Positions 12,909 through 23,239 of a stretch of 64,000 nt of DNA are shown here, piece after piece; position 1 is the first letter of the stretch; the number at the start of each line of letters is the position of its first letter. The notes under the pieces were generated by a model, which was given only the letters and a program-made list of their open reading frames with translations, searched no databases and was not told the origin of the DNA. This stretch comes from Moringa oleifera (taxonomy: Eukaryota > Streptophyta > Magnoliopsida > Brassicales > Moringaceae). Location: positions 7,622,001 through 7,686,000 of the forward strand of contig JAJFZO010000566.1 of assembly GCA_021397835.1 (NCBI GenBank). The letters run 5' to 3'. Made by a program: the position numbers and the translations under genes.

Positions 12909-12916
12909 AAACCCTA
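12909..12916 (+). promoter_or_regulatory. Telo-box (AAACCCTA) in the NIP7 leader remnant
   Basis: AAACCCTA lies 78 bp upstream of the ATG of NIP7 copy 2. Telo-boxes near the start of plant ribosome-biogenesis genes are established knowledge. At the matching place in copy 1 the sequence reads CCAAAAGTTGGATG, so the box is lost there. Together with the site II pair in copy 1 this indicates that the ancestral unit carried the normal NIP7 promoter. Confidence 0.5.
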
Positions 12917-12993
12917 GGACAAAACCCTTGGAGCTAGAAAACCTAGCAGCAAAATCCTTACCCAACAGGAATCACCATACTTCCTTGGCCAAG

Positions 12994-13551
12994 ATGCGAC
13001 CTCTGGATGAGAATGAAACGATCATTGTTTTCGAGAAGCTCTTCAAGTTCATCGGTAACAATCTCAAGAACATTGTGGGAAACCCCTCCCATGAGGGACT
13101 CAACCCCAAACCCGATCGTTACAGCTTTAAGCTCCAAGAGAACAAGGTGTTCTACGTAAGCAAGTTTCTAAGCGAGCTACCAATATAACTAGACCTAATT
13201 TTGTGTCTCTGGGTACTTGCATAGGCAAATTCAGTCATAAAGACAACTTTCACTTGTCCATTTAATTGTTGAAACTTTTGGTTCCTAATGCAAAGCACTA
13301 AGTTTTGCTAAAAACCACTTATGAAATATTGTTTTGGTACGAGAATCATAAGTTAAAAAGGGGGTTGGGAAGGATAACCGAGAGCATAGCGCTTGGAGAT
13401 GGAGTCATGGTGTTTTTTATGTCAAATGTGCCTTTGAGTTTTAAGGTTACAATCAAGAGCACACAGGATGGTTGGAAATTGGATCCCAATGGGATTGTGG
13501 TGCTGCACCAGGCAGATATTGATGAATATTTGAGGAAAGGATGAACTTTGA
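12994..13551 (+). pseudogene. NIP7: NIP7-like 60S ribosome biogenesis factor, pseudogene copy 2
   Basis: Better preserved NIP7 relic. The ATG at 12,994 opens MRPLDENETIIVFEKLFKF, then GNNLKNIVGNPSHEGLNPKPD, about 60 residues very like the family N-terminus. A 4-bp deletion relative to copy 1 (in the SEYLVKRAT region, near 13,165) throws the frame and gives a stop at 13,186. The C-terminal half, with the PUA domain, remains open in another frame from about 13,305: a YENHKLKRGLGRITESIALGD-like start and LDPNGIVVLHQADIDEYL. A 2-bp loss near 13,535 destroys the RMxDEL end. No introns. Copy 1 has much worse 5' damage, so the two copies decayed independently after duplication. Confidence 0.93.
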
Positions 13552-14189
13552 AGATTTCAGGAAGGCTTTTGTAAAGTTTGGGATAGTGGGTTACTGAATT
13601 GGGTATATGCACCTAATGTAAGTGGTTTACTCAACTTTGAGAAATTTTGAGGGTAAGTTAGATGGGATTATTGTGCCTTTTATGAATTCTATTGAAGTTG
13701 TTCTGCTATCATGATAGTTTAATTTTATAAGTTCCATGGTGATTACTGTATGTTTTCTTTCTTCTTTAGGAATGATTAAACTTGTCCTGTGCTTATTTGT
13801 CATGCATAATCGATTGAATCATTAATGGTTTCTAGTTTAGCTTACATTTGTACTAGTTCAGACTTTTGTGAATTCCCAAGAGAGTTACATTTCTCTGCTT
13901 CTACCAAAATTTTAATCTTAGAATTAGAAGTATACGAATCTTGGATATTGCTGGAATGTTTACTTTAGTACAATTAAGTGATTATCTTTGATTCTAAATG
14001 AGATAGAATAGTGTGGAAATGCTGCATCTGCAGTGATCATGGGGTGGGGACGATCTGTTGATACATGGCCTGTGCTAGCTAGATTACTATGTGCTTGAGG
14101 CCTGTAATTTGGTATGATCCTATGCCTTAGAAGGCAGATTTTTCAGATTTTTGAATCTCTTGTTACTCTTATAAATTTTGTTTTCTTTT

Positions 14190-14800
14190 CTAAGATTTTT
14201 GAAGCTCAACTTGACAATTGCTTGTAAGTGGCTATAAAAATGTACCAGCTATTTCTTGTTAGTACATAAAATTAGGAAGGAAAAAAAAAATTCTATTGAC
14301 TTTCTTCCTTTAATATAGCTACCCTTGCAAAATTCATTTTACTTTCAGCCTTTTTTATATGATAAGCGGATTAGCTATACTTAGGGACAAGTTCTGTAAA
14401 AGGTTGGCATGCAAATAATAAATGTAATACTGAATAAACATGTTAACAGTGTCAGTTCTTTTAAATGCTCTTGGCATGGTAAAACTATAACCTTTGCATT
14501 TATGGGGTTTTAGTGTGCTTCAATTTTACAGCTGGATTTTGGTGAATATATATAGTTGGTTGCTTCAGGCCTTCAGTATAATGGAACAGATGGTAAATGG
14601 TAATATTTTAGGGAAATTAAATGTTAAGGTCTAAATCCTTTGTATATAGCGGTCATTGTGAGTAAACCTATTCTAGTTTTGATCTTCTACAGCCCTTATG
14701 ATTGTGTTTGATTAAATTTTTCCTTTACAATTGCATTTGCAATTCTAAGATTTGAAGGTCAATATTTCTTTATCTGTGTACTTTACTGGTCTAATTTAAT
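14190..14800. other. Intergenic, no gene seen
   Basis: Moderately AT-rich, non-repetitive DNA following NIP7 unit 2, without a convincing open frame or RNA gene. It may be the original downstream flank of the parental NIP7 locus, since it is not part of the duplication. Nothing specific can be supported. Confidence 0.4.
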
Positions 14801-15245
14801 ATTTTTTTTGGATTTTATCACATTTTAGTTTTTTAATTTAATTTTTAATTTCTTTCACTTATTTTCTTTTAGTCAAATTATTTTTGTTTGATTTTTCTAG
14901 TTTATTTGGTTTTATAATATTTTTTATTTGCTTCTATTTTATTTTCTTTTATTTTTTGAATTTTTGAATTTTTTAGATTTTTGTTATATTTAATTACTTT
15001 AATTTGTAAATTAACAATATTAGACTTCATCAAGTGGTTACAATTTAATTTGATTTTCAATTTTTGTCACTTTTTATTTTTATTTATTTTATTTTTAAAT
15101 TATTTTTTACATGCTTTTATTTATTTATTTTGGATATTTTTTATGTTTCTGTTGTATTTTTAAAAATTCTATTTTTGGTTTGTTTTATTTTTTATTACAA
15201 TTTTCTTTAAAAGATCAATGCAAATTTAAATATTTTATAGAATAT
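14800..15245. repeat. T-rich repeat patch
   Basis: Same family as the array at 1.5-9.2 kb: it carries the TTAGACTTCATCAAGTGGTTACAA landmark (about 15,020) and the AAAAGATCAATGCAAATT landmark (about 15,210) in the same order and polarity. Confidence 0.75.
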
Positions 15246-15621
15246 TTTATGCAAATTTAATATTTTCTTGAACATCTAAATCATGTTTTTCTTCACACTG
15301 CATCATGCTGCTTTGTTTTGCTTGAAAAGCAAAGGAGGAACGAGTAGACTGCATTGAAAAATATTGTGAAAACACATTGATACTCATTCAAATTCTCTTT
15401 CTGGGCAAGTCATGATGTAACGAAAACTAAAGAATGCCTCTGCAATTCACTATTATCGTGTGATGACTATATCTGTGGTTATGAAGAAGGCTATAGTGAC
15501 CATTGAATGAAGAGTAGATTTCAACTTAAGAAAGAAAGAACTATTATGAACTGTTACACGAAATCAGAATATAAGCAAGTTTTAAGAAAGCTCTCAAAAA
15601 AAAAATGATCCCCTGACTGTG

Positions 15622-15801
15622 ATGTTGCCAGATCACTTTGGCATGGAGATGTCTTCTTTTCCATTCTGTCTACAAGAGAGGAAGAACAATGTAAAAGGGA
15701 TTTATGCATCCGGGCAATTGGACCCGGTCAGTGCCATCGTGCTGTTTTTTTTCTTTTTAAATTTTATTTTCTATATAAAAAAGTTTTATTGTCTCCTATG
15801 A
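15622..15801 (+). CDS. Short ORF, possible gene-tail remnant
   Basis: A 59-codon frame opening MLPDHFGMEMSSFPFCLQE and ending in a low-complexity Phe-rich tail encoded by T-rich DNA. Its first half lies in a stretch (15,290-15,750) that is clearly less AT-rich than its neighbours, as expected for a gene fragment, but I recognise no family and there are stops just upstream. It could be a chance frame or the end of a lost gene. Confidence 0.15.
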   Translation: MLPDHFGMEMSSFPFCLQERKNNVKGIYASGQLDPVSAIVLFFFFLNFIFYIKKFYCLL

Positions 15802-15859
15802 TTTCAATCACCACATACCGCATATAGTTAAATGAATATCTTCACCCCAGCTCAAAATT

Positions 15860-16587
15860 TTTTTTAACTTTTTATTAAATTCTTGCATTATATTAATTAT
15901 AATATAAATATATTTTTATATTTTTATTAATATTTTTTAAAAAATAAATGCATATTTTTATTTAAAATAATTATATTATATTGTTTATATTATAACTTAA
16001 TTCATTATATAGTTTCATCAATCAAATATGAACAAAACATTCATCAATTAATTGCCAAAAAAATATTGAAGATGAAAAAAAATAAATATAAAAATTTATA
16101 AATAACATTAATACAAAGTAAATGTGATATCTTTTTAAAAAATTAAATAAAAAATTATAAAAATTAATATTAATTTATAATTATGTTGATCAAATAGTTA
16201 CAAGAATTTTCAAATTTACATTTAAATAATAATGAACTTAATCCAATTTTTATATTATTTTTTATTTTTTTAAAAAATATAATTTAAAATTAAAGAAACA
16301 TAAAATATAAATTGTGTCATGGGATTATAATCCGATATTTGATTAAGTCATAGAAATAAAGGGGAAAAAACTAATTTACTTACCTCTTTATATATACATA
16401 TATATATATATATATTTATAAAATTTACTCACTATACATCAGAAGCTTTTTAAAAATAAAAATGTGAAATTGTTTTAATTTTTTTAAAAATAAAAAAGAG
16501 AAATTTTGATATTATCTCAATAGAAAAAAATAACTTTTTTTTGAACTTTTTTATTGAGTAAATTTAAATTGCTAGTTTTTCATCATC

Positions 16588-16626
<39 letters not shown>

Positions 16627-16750
16627 AATGACAACTAAAAGAAAACTAAGGAATACTATCTTTTTCAAATGAAAGGTGTTTGATAATTTTAAAAATAAAA
16701 ATTATTTTCTAAAAATGATCAAATATCTTTATATTACATTTATTATCTTC
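15860..16750 (+). repeat. AT-rich duplicated element, copy 1
   Basis: Non-tandem AT-rich sequence that recurs at 17,460-18,165. Shared strings in order include TATTAATTATAATA, CATTATATAGTTTCATCAAT, GAAGATGAAAAAA-AATA, AAAATTTATAAATAAC, TATAAAAATTAATATTAAT, and TTTGATAATTTTTAAAATAA near the end. Copy 1 carries AT microsatellites at 16,391-16,414 and 16,591-16,623 that copy 2 lacks. No ORF and no obvious terminal repeats, so the class is unknown. Confidence 0.7.
16591..16623. repeat. (AT)16 microsatellite
   Basis: Perfect AT dinucleotide run inside copy 1 of the duplicated AT-rich element; a shorter imperfect TA run lies at 16,391-16,414. Confidence 0.95.
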
Positions 16751-17459
16751 AAATAAGGAGTTCTCTCAAAAATTTTAGAAATTATTAATAAACTTGATAC
16801 ATATTTTTGCTCAAAGTGTAGAGAAAATGGAGTTAAATGAAGAAAGATTGAGTGGAGTTCATACAGATGTTGCCTTTTTCATCCCATCTTTCTCTAATGC
16901 AAAATTATCCATTTTTTCCTTACATTTTAACTATTCATTCTACCAAACAGAATAAAATTATATTTTTACTATTTCAATTGTTTCTTGCTATTTATCTTTA
17001 TTGTGAAACAAAGCATTATAAACAAATGTAATAAAGGTACCAAAGTGACTATGATATTATAGTCATTTTTTGTCGATATATACAAATTAGATCCATCCTT
17101 CAAGGTGAGTGAAGATTTTCTTTTCACAATAGAGAAAGATTAACCATCTTACAGTTGGTTCATAATGAAACGATGAAACCAGAAAATGGATGATGGCTTA
17201 CTAAGCACATATCTTTAATTAGTGCCTTGGATAAAGTAACCATTTACAAAGAAGAACTTTGAATAACATGATTATCAAGTCCTTTTATTTTTAACTATTC
17301 GTGTTCTTGATCAGTATCAAGTGAATTTACAATAAGCTGTAGTTATAAGGAGAGAATAGGTCATTAACCATCCATATCGTTACTTTATAGTGATATTAAA
17401 ATATTTTTAAATAAGTCTACCTGTTTATTTTTATTTTAGAACATTCAATAAACATGTTA
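16751..17459. other. Intergenic, no gene seen
   Basis: AT-rich single-copy DNA between the two copies of the duplicated element. Both strands were checked; no open frame, RNA gene or terminal repeat could be supported. Confidence 0.4.
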
Positions 17460-18165
17460 AAAGTAATTTTACACTTTTTATATTAATTATAATACAAAAT
17501 TAAGGTTTCACATTTTTATAAATATTTTTTTAAAATAAAGTTAGATTTTGTTAAAAAAAATAATTATATTATAGCTTAATCATTATATAACTTCATCAAT
17601 CGAAATAAACAAGACATTCATTAAAAAAAAACTGAAGATGAAAAAATAAACATAAAAATTTATAAATAACGTTAATGCAAAATAAATGTTATATTCTCTA
17701 ATAAATTAAAAAGAAAAAATTATAAAAATTAATATTAATTTATATTTATGTTCATCAAATTAATTACAATAATTTATGAATTTAAATTTAAATAATAATA
17801 AATTTAATCTAATTTTTGTATTATTTTTTATTTTTAAAAATATTTTTAAAATTAAAGAGACATAAGATACAAATTATCACATGAGGTAACCATTAGTAAT
17901 CAATATTTGATTGAGGCATTAAAAAAAAAGAAAAAAATTGGTATATTTTTATCAATTTTTGTATTGTTCTTTTTTATTACTATAAGTGCAACACTTTATC
18001 GTGAACTTTTTTTTATGGAAAAGATATAATATTTCAGGTTGATTAATTGTGAAATGGTACCATTTTGAAGTGTCTTTCACATAAAAAGAGTTTGATAATT
18101 TTTAAAATAATTTTTTTTAAAAAAAATTATCAAATAACTTTTTAATTATATATTTTATTTTAAAA
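17460..18165 (+). repeat. AT-rich duplicated element, copy 2
   Basis: Second copy of the element at 15,860-16,750, same orientation, offset about 1,600 bp. It is shorter because it lacks the microsatellites and some flanking AT runs. Divergence by eye is substantial, so the duplication is not recent. Confidence 0.7.
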
Positions 18166-19290
18166 AAAATAAAATTAAAATAATTTTAATTTAATGGTGC
18201 TCAAAGTGAAAGCTTAATAGCCAACTCTGAGTAAATACTATAATAATCACGTCAATTATCTTTCATGCCAATACTTCCTACTTTCGATGTCACTACCAAA
18301 ACGTTGTTCAAACTTTCAAGATTCGCAACTGACATTGGACGGAACAGAGAAAAAAGAGAAACAATCAACAAAGCTGGCTATTAGGTCCACCTAAGCAATG
18401 ACCAAAGGCACCATTTTCAAATGGGCTCATTTTAAATTTCATATTTTAATTTTTTAATAATATTTTAAATAATTAAATATTTTTTATAAATTTAATTTTT
18501 TAAAATTATTTTAAATATATAAAAAATAAAAAGTTTAAATTATTTATTTAACTTCAATAATATTTTAATTTTCTATCATTTAATTTAATATTTTTATCGA
18601 TTTCTCATATTTTTATAAAATTTTTACAATTGATGGCAAGTAATATTAGAAAAAAATTCTTTTGATTGGTCATTATTTTCAACGAAAATTTAGTTATTTA
18701 CATAATTATCTTAGAATTGTTGTATAATAATTTTTTTATGATGAAGAATATTATTATTAAGTTTTATAAGAACATATCTTAATTCAGTATATATTTTTTG
18801 TATAATTTAGAAAAATGATTAACCATTAGTGATAATAATTTTTTTAAAAAAACTATTATAATCTTTAAAAAAATGTAAACAAGATGGGCTACAATATATT
18901 AATAGTTTAAATTTATTTAATGAAGCATAAATCTTGAAAGAAATTTTATAAATAAAACTAAAAATATCATTCCAAATGGATGTTACTTACATTATTTTAT
19001 TAACACTACACGTATTATTTTTTTAAAAAAATAAAATTAACAAAAATTTACTTATGTTAAACAACATAAAAAAAATTATCTTCATATTTTTCATGTTCTT
19101 TACAAACTTTGACTCATTCTCCCTTAACTCTAGTGATCAATCTTAAAATTTTTCCTCTTTCTTACTTTTGCTTCATGGTATAGGCCCTTGATGTGATACC
19201 AGCAAAGAGTTTTAAATGACTTACTCCATAAATTTGATCTTTTCTACCCTCCCAAAATTTTGTTTGTACCCTTGAAAGATTGTTTTATGT
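18166..19290. other. Intergenic, no gene seen
   Basis: AT-rich DNA with a slightly GC-richer island at about 18,200-18,430 and another at 19,090-19,290. Neither holds a convincing open frame, and no RNA gene was recognised. Confidence 0.4.
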
Positions 19291-20990
19291 GTGACCGTTT
19301 TTTAATATATATGTATTGTCTTACTTTTTGTTGGATTCTTTTTACTTTTTTCCTATTTTCTTTTAATTACTTTAGGTTATTTTTTAAAAAAATTCTTACA
19401 TATCTGTATTTTTTTATTTTTTGGATATTTTAAATATTTTTCTTATATTTTTAGTAACTTTATTTTTATTAAATTTTTTAGTTTATAGGATTTTTTAGAT
19501 TTTTTATTTGCTTTTATTTTTCTAAAATAATTTTATAATCTTTTGTATTTTATTTTATTTTTTTTTTTGCATTTTTGTTCTTTTCTTTTGTGTTTTGTAT
19601 TTTGTTTTTAGATTTTTTGAGTTTTCCTGCATGTTTTTTGTTGTTTTATGAACAAAATTTGGATAAGATCTTTACGATTAGGAAAACAGTTTTGAGTGAT
19701 CTTACCTTTCATTCGTTTCTCAATAATAAAAAGTATAAATTTTAAGTACATAAATAATTTTTATCATTATTTCCTCTAACTACTTTAATTCAGCAAAAAT
19801 CATAAATAATTTTGTTAGTTTATTTAGTTTTTAGCTTTTTGTTATTTTTTATCTTTTATTCATCTGATTTTTTAAAATCTTATTTTCTTTTTCACATAAT
19901 TTTAATTATTTATTTTGAATACTTTTTTATTTTTTGTTGTATTTTAAATTCTTTTTTATTGTTTGATTTATTGTATTTTTATTACATTTTTCTTTAAAAG
20001 ATCAATGCAAATCAAAATTATTTTAAAAATTTTTTTACATTATTTTTTATCATTTATCATTTTTAAGATTTCTACTCTTTTGTATTTTTTTGATAATTTT
20101 TTTTAATTTTTCTAAATTTTGGATTTTATTAGAATTTATTTTTCCTTTTTTATTTTTTTTATTTTCCTCAGTATATTTTCTATTTTTTGTTTTTTAGATT
20201 TCTAATCCTTTTTTTTTTTTTTTGCTTTGCAAAGAGTTTTGGTTCTTGGTTATTGTCTTTTTGTTTTATATGTATACATATTGTCTTGATTTTTGTTGGA
20301 TTTTTGTTCTTTTTTTTTAAGCTACTTTGGGTATTTTTATTTTTATTTTTTACCCATATTTTTAAAATTTTTGTTGTGCATTTTTAATTTCTTTTTCTTA
20401 TTTTCTTTTAATAACTTTATTTTTCTTGGAGTTTTTTATTTTATTTAGTTTTTTAAAATTTTTTGGTTTTCTTTTATTTTATTTTCTTTTATTTATTAAA
20501 ATTATTTATGATTTTTTGTATTTTTAATTTTTATTTCATTTGATTTTCTTTTTCTTATGATTTTCTTGATATACATATATATATATATATATACACTACG
20601 TTCCATTTCATTTTATTTTATTTTTACTATTTTCTATTTCAACAAAATCATCTTTTTTGCTTTGCAATTTTTTTTTTTTTTTACTATTGCCCTTTGTTAT
20701 ACATATTGTCTTTATTTTTATTCCATTTTCTTTTACTCTTTTTTCTATTTCTAAGTTACTTTGGATTCTTTTGAAAAAATTCTTACATATATATATATAT
20801 TTTTTATTTTATTATTTTTTTAGTTTCTTTTTCTTATTTTCTTTTAGTAACTTAATTTTCTTTTGTAATTTTTTAGTTTATTTATTTTAGTATTTTTTAT
20901 TTTATTTTATTCAAATTTCTTATGATTTTTTTTAGCTTTTATTTTGTGTTTTGTATTTTTTTTGAATAAAATTTGAATAATATCTTTATG
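19290..20990. repeat. T-rich repeat block with internal duplication
   Basis: Same family and polarity as 1.5-9.2 kb, with the AAAAGATCAATGCAAATCAAAA landmark (about 19,996), the palindromic CTTTGCAAAG (20,225-20,234) and a CAACAAAATC + TTGCTTTGCAA landmark near 20,640. The TTGGTTATTGTC...ATGTATACATATTGTCTTGATTTT part (about 20,250) recurs near 20,680-20,720. An AT microsatellite lies at 20,571-20,594. All frames are Phe/Leu/Ile nonsense. Confidence 0.75.
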
Positions 20991-21217
20991 ATTACTAAGA
21001 AAATAACTTTATATTATATTTTTTTCTCTTGACTTCAAAGAAATATGCCATTTTTAATTACAGACTCACTTGAAGTGATCATACCTTTACTTGATTTTTG
21101 ATCTCCAAAAAAATAAATTTTATATTATTTATATTTTTAATTAAAATTTTATAATTAGTTTATCAATTTTACATATAAGCTTTTAATTTGATCTCTTTAT
21201 TTTTATTACTGGAACAA

Positions 21218-21391
21218 CTACTTAATAAGCACTGACTTAAGAAAGAGTTTGAAGCAGACAGTGACAGAAGATTTTGCATGACGCATTGCCATTGGTATGG
21301 CTTTCCTCATAATTGCTGCAAGAAAACGCCTTGCATATGACCTCACCGGTTTGGGTTGAGTATCGTTGAAGCGATGCCTTCTTCCCTTCAT
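21218..21391 (-). CDS. Small basic 57-residue protein, unknown
   Basis: ATG at 21,391 to TAG at 21,218, with an in-frame TAA a short way upstream so the frame is bounded. The product opens MKGRRHRFNDTQPKPVRSYA, continues RRFLAAIMRKAIPMAMRH and ends FKLFLKSVLIK. It is strongly basic with an amphipathic, Ala/Met-rich middle that could form a helix or a targeting-type segment. The stretch 21,230-21,430 is visibly less AT-rich than the surrounding kilobases, with a sharp edge close to the ORF limits, which favours coding or a former exon. I recognise no family. It could be a small peptide gene, one exon of a larger gene, or chance. Confidence 0.35.
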   Translation of the reverse strand: MKGRRHRFNDTQPKPVRSYARRFLAAIMRKAIPMAMRHAKSSVTVCFKLFLKSVLIK

Positions 21392-21429
21392 AGAAACAAC
21401 CTTTCGTTCACTATCCAGTAGTACTTTTT

Positions 21430-22390
21430 TTCTTTCTTAAATCGCATGTGAAATGACGAAAAAAATCTGGAAAGGGAGAATGATTATAGGATGGTTGGAT
21501 GACCAAATTAATAAAACTTACCAGACATATGAGCATTAAAAAAATCCCTCCATTTATTATGGTGGCTTTTCAAAATGCATGGGAAAAGAAAAGTCAAATA
21601 ACAAATGTGTCTATAATAAATAATAATAGTTTTTTTATATAATATTTCGAATTAAATTTAAAATGATATAAAAAGTCATTTCACTGAATTAGATAAATGA
21701 TATCTTATTTTTTATATATTTATAAATATTTTTTAAATTACAAATAAATTAATATAAGTAATTTTAAAATAAAATATAATTTGCAATGAGTTATGAATTA
21801 AATGACCTAATTATAAAATTTGCTGTCATTAAAAATAATATAATATTATTTTACTGAATTTTTTCTTAAAATTTTATTTATTTTAAAATAAATTATTTAT
21901 AATATGTCATAAACTAAAATAAAATAATTATAAATTTGATATCATCAAAATTAATATAATATTATTTTATTAAATTTATTCTTCTCATAAAATTTATATT
22001 TATTTCTATGTTTTCAATGGACCAAAAACTCAACCAAAAAAAAATCCACCATGAAAAGTGACTTTAATGAACTATTAAATCATCGTTGATGTTATTAAGA
22101 TATTTTTGGTGCGATTTGATTATTAATAATTGGAAGGGATTAGGGTATGGTATTAGAAACTTTATTTTTATTGCATTAACTCTTATAATTATTGTTTAAA
22201 GATTTTAGATTTTTTATTAATTTAAATTATTAATATTATTTTTTAAAAATAAATTTTAAATAATTTATTAAATAAATAAATAAAATCATAATTATATAAT
22301 ATTAAATATAATACAATATTACTTTTGTTGTAATTTTTGCCTATTTTGCTCTCTTTGGAACATCCACGATGAAAGCAAGGTTTGAGTGAG
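21430..22390. other. AT-rich intergenic, no gene seen
   Basis: Very AT-rich with internal similarity of short AT segments (about 21,780-21,860 resembles 21,890-21,980: both run from AAAATAA through AAATTTGmTrTCAT to ATAATATTATTTT). No coding frame or RNA gene supported. Confidence 0.4.
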
Positions 22391-22396
22391 GACCCC

Positions 22397-22408
22397 TCTA
22401 TATAAATA
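22397..22408 (+). promoter_or_regulatory. TATA box of a candidate transcript
   Basis: CTCTATATAAAT sits in a GC-richer context (GGACCCCTCTATATAAATATGG), a good plant TATA box. The following 250 bp (22,430-22,680) are much less AT-rich than the surroundings, so a transcript starting near 22,430 is plausible. Confidence 0.4.
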
Positions 22409-22429
22409 TGGAAGGGGCCTATTATGATT

Positions 22430-22690
22430 CACAAATCTTTTAGCATTTGAAGTATTGGCATCGGCAAAGCAATAAAGAGAACAACATAGAAAGCATTTGT
22501 GTGCATCGAGGTTCGAAAATAATAGCAGTCAAGCAGATCGAGAAAGAAATAGAGGTTGCAGATGAACGAGCCAGGGACAACTGCAGCTCCGACTATGTAA
22601 AGTCTTCTAGCCTCAAAATTGATGCCTCATTCTCTGTCCTGCTCATGACTCCTCGCATTCATGTTCGTTTGTATTCACATTTTCTTTTTT
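22430..22690 (+). other. Candidate transcript or exon downstream of a TATA box
   Basis: A GC-richer segment follows the TATA box at 22,397. An open frame runs from about 22,447 to 22,707 and includes KQIEKEIEVADERARDN, but has no early ATG; the first ATGs give only tiny frames, for example MNEPGTTAAPTM from 22,562. It could be a non-coding RNA, a first exon ending near 22,660 before the T-rich run, or a gene fragment. Family unknown. Confidence 0.25.
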
Positions 22691-22839
22691 TTTTTTGTCC
22701 TTTCTGATGCATTTTCATTGATTTTTTTCTTTTTTTTTTTGTGCTTTCTGGTTCTTGATTTCGTGAAGCAGAAAACTATATTTTTATTTTTATTTTTATT
22801 TTTATTTCAATCAGAAAACTATACATGTATGTGTAGTTT

Positions 22840-23200
22840 TTTTTATTTATAAAACATGTTTTAAAATTAAAACATGTTTCTATACATGTTTTTAAAATAT
22901 GACCATCGGTACCTTATTTAAACAATAAAATTCACGTTTCACGCTTCCTTCCTCCTCCTTTTCTCTCTTAAAACCTCTGCTTTTTTAAGAAAGCAGATTG
23001 AACCAACATAAGAAGAAACAAAAAAATAAGGGAAGATCTCTAACTAAACTGTTCGAAAATTAGAGCATGGCACATAGCTACCACGCTATACAGGCTGAAC
23101 TTTAGCAAAATGCCTTAAAAAGTATGGGCTCACGGATGGAACGAGTTGGATTTCGCCTAAAGATCCAAGTCAAAATCTAGGAATGATTGGTCAAATAAAT
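22840..23200 (+). repeat. Promoter/5'UTR-like repeat, copy 1 (at array edge)
   Basis: First of three copies (others 48,700-49,040 and 59,475-59,845). Shared in order: ATAAAACATGTT, ACATGTTTTTAAAATATGACC, GGTACCTTATTTAAAC (TATA-like), a pyrimidine-rich leader (CTTCCTCCTCCTTTTCTCTC), AGAAGAAACA, and GAGCATGGCACATAGCTACC around an ATG, then AACGAGTTGGATTTCGCCTAA and TGATTGGTCAAATAAATAATTAT leading straight into the 17-bp array. The order TATA, CT-rich leader, ATG is that of a plant gene start. Conservation shows it travelled as a unit with the array. Confidence 0.75.
23067..23105 (+). pseudogene. MAHSYH gene-start fragment, copy 1 (12 codons then stop)
   Basis: ATG GCA CAT AGC TAC CAC opens a frame MAHSYHAIQAEL that ends at TAG (23,103). 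Copy 2 reads on for 33 codons. A stop where the other copies have a sense codon (AAG or CAG) indicates decay of a once longer first exon. Product unknown. Confidence 0.4.
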
Positions 23201-23239
23201 AATTATCTCAAAAATATAATTAAGTCCAATAATTAAAAT

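Larger units (their letters stand above)
11541..14185 (+). repeat. Tandem duplication unit 2 carrying a NIP7 pseudogene
   Basis: Second direct copy of the NIP7 unit. It opens with a T-rich patch (11,541-11,960, including a GCGTTGCAAAGAG landmark), then the shared CACATTAATGTGG marker at 11,947, promoter remnant, pseudogene and downstream flank. The offset from unit 1 is about 2,757 at the left end and about 2,631 over the gene, the difference being indels that include loss of about 170 bp replaced by TA repeats. Immediately after it (14,190-14,800) lies DNA not seen in unit 1. Confidence 0.85.

Noticed and set aside
21240..21330. A miR156-like precursor (GACAGTGACAGAAG string near 21,258)
   Set aside because: The match to the miR156 core is partial and no complementary arm is nearby on either strand.
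22840..23200. Solo LTR interpretation of the three-copy promoter-like repeat
   Set aside because: No TG...CA ends, no target-site duplication and no primer-binding site are visible; a gene-start fragment explains the TATA, CT leader and ATG order better, although an LTR cannot be fully excluded.
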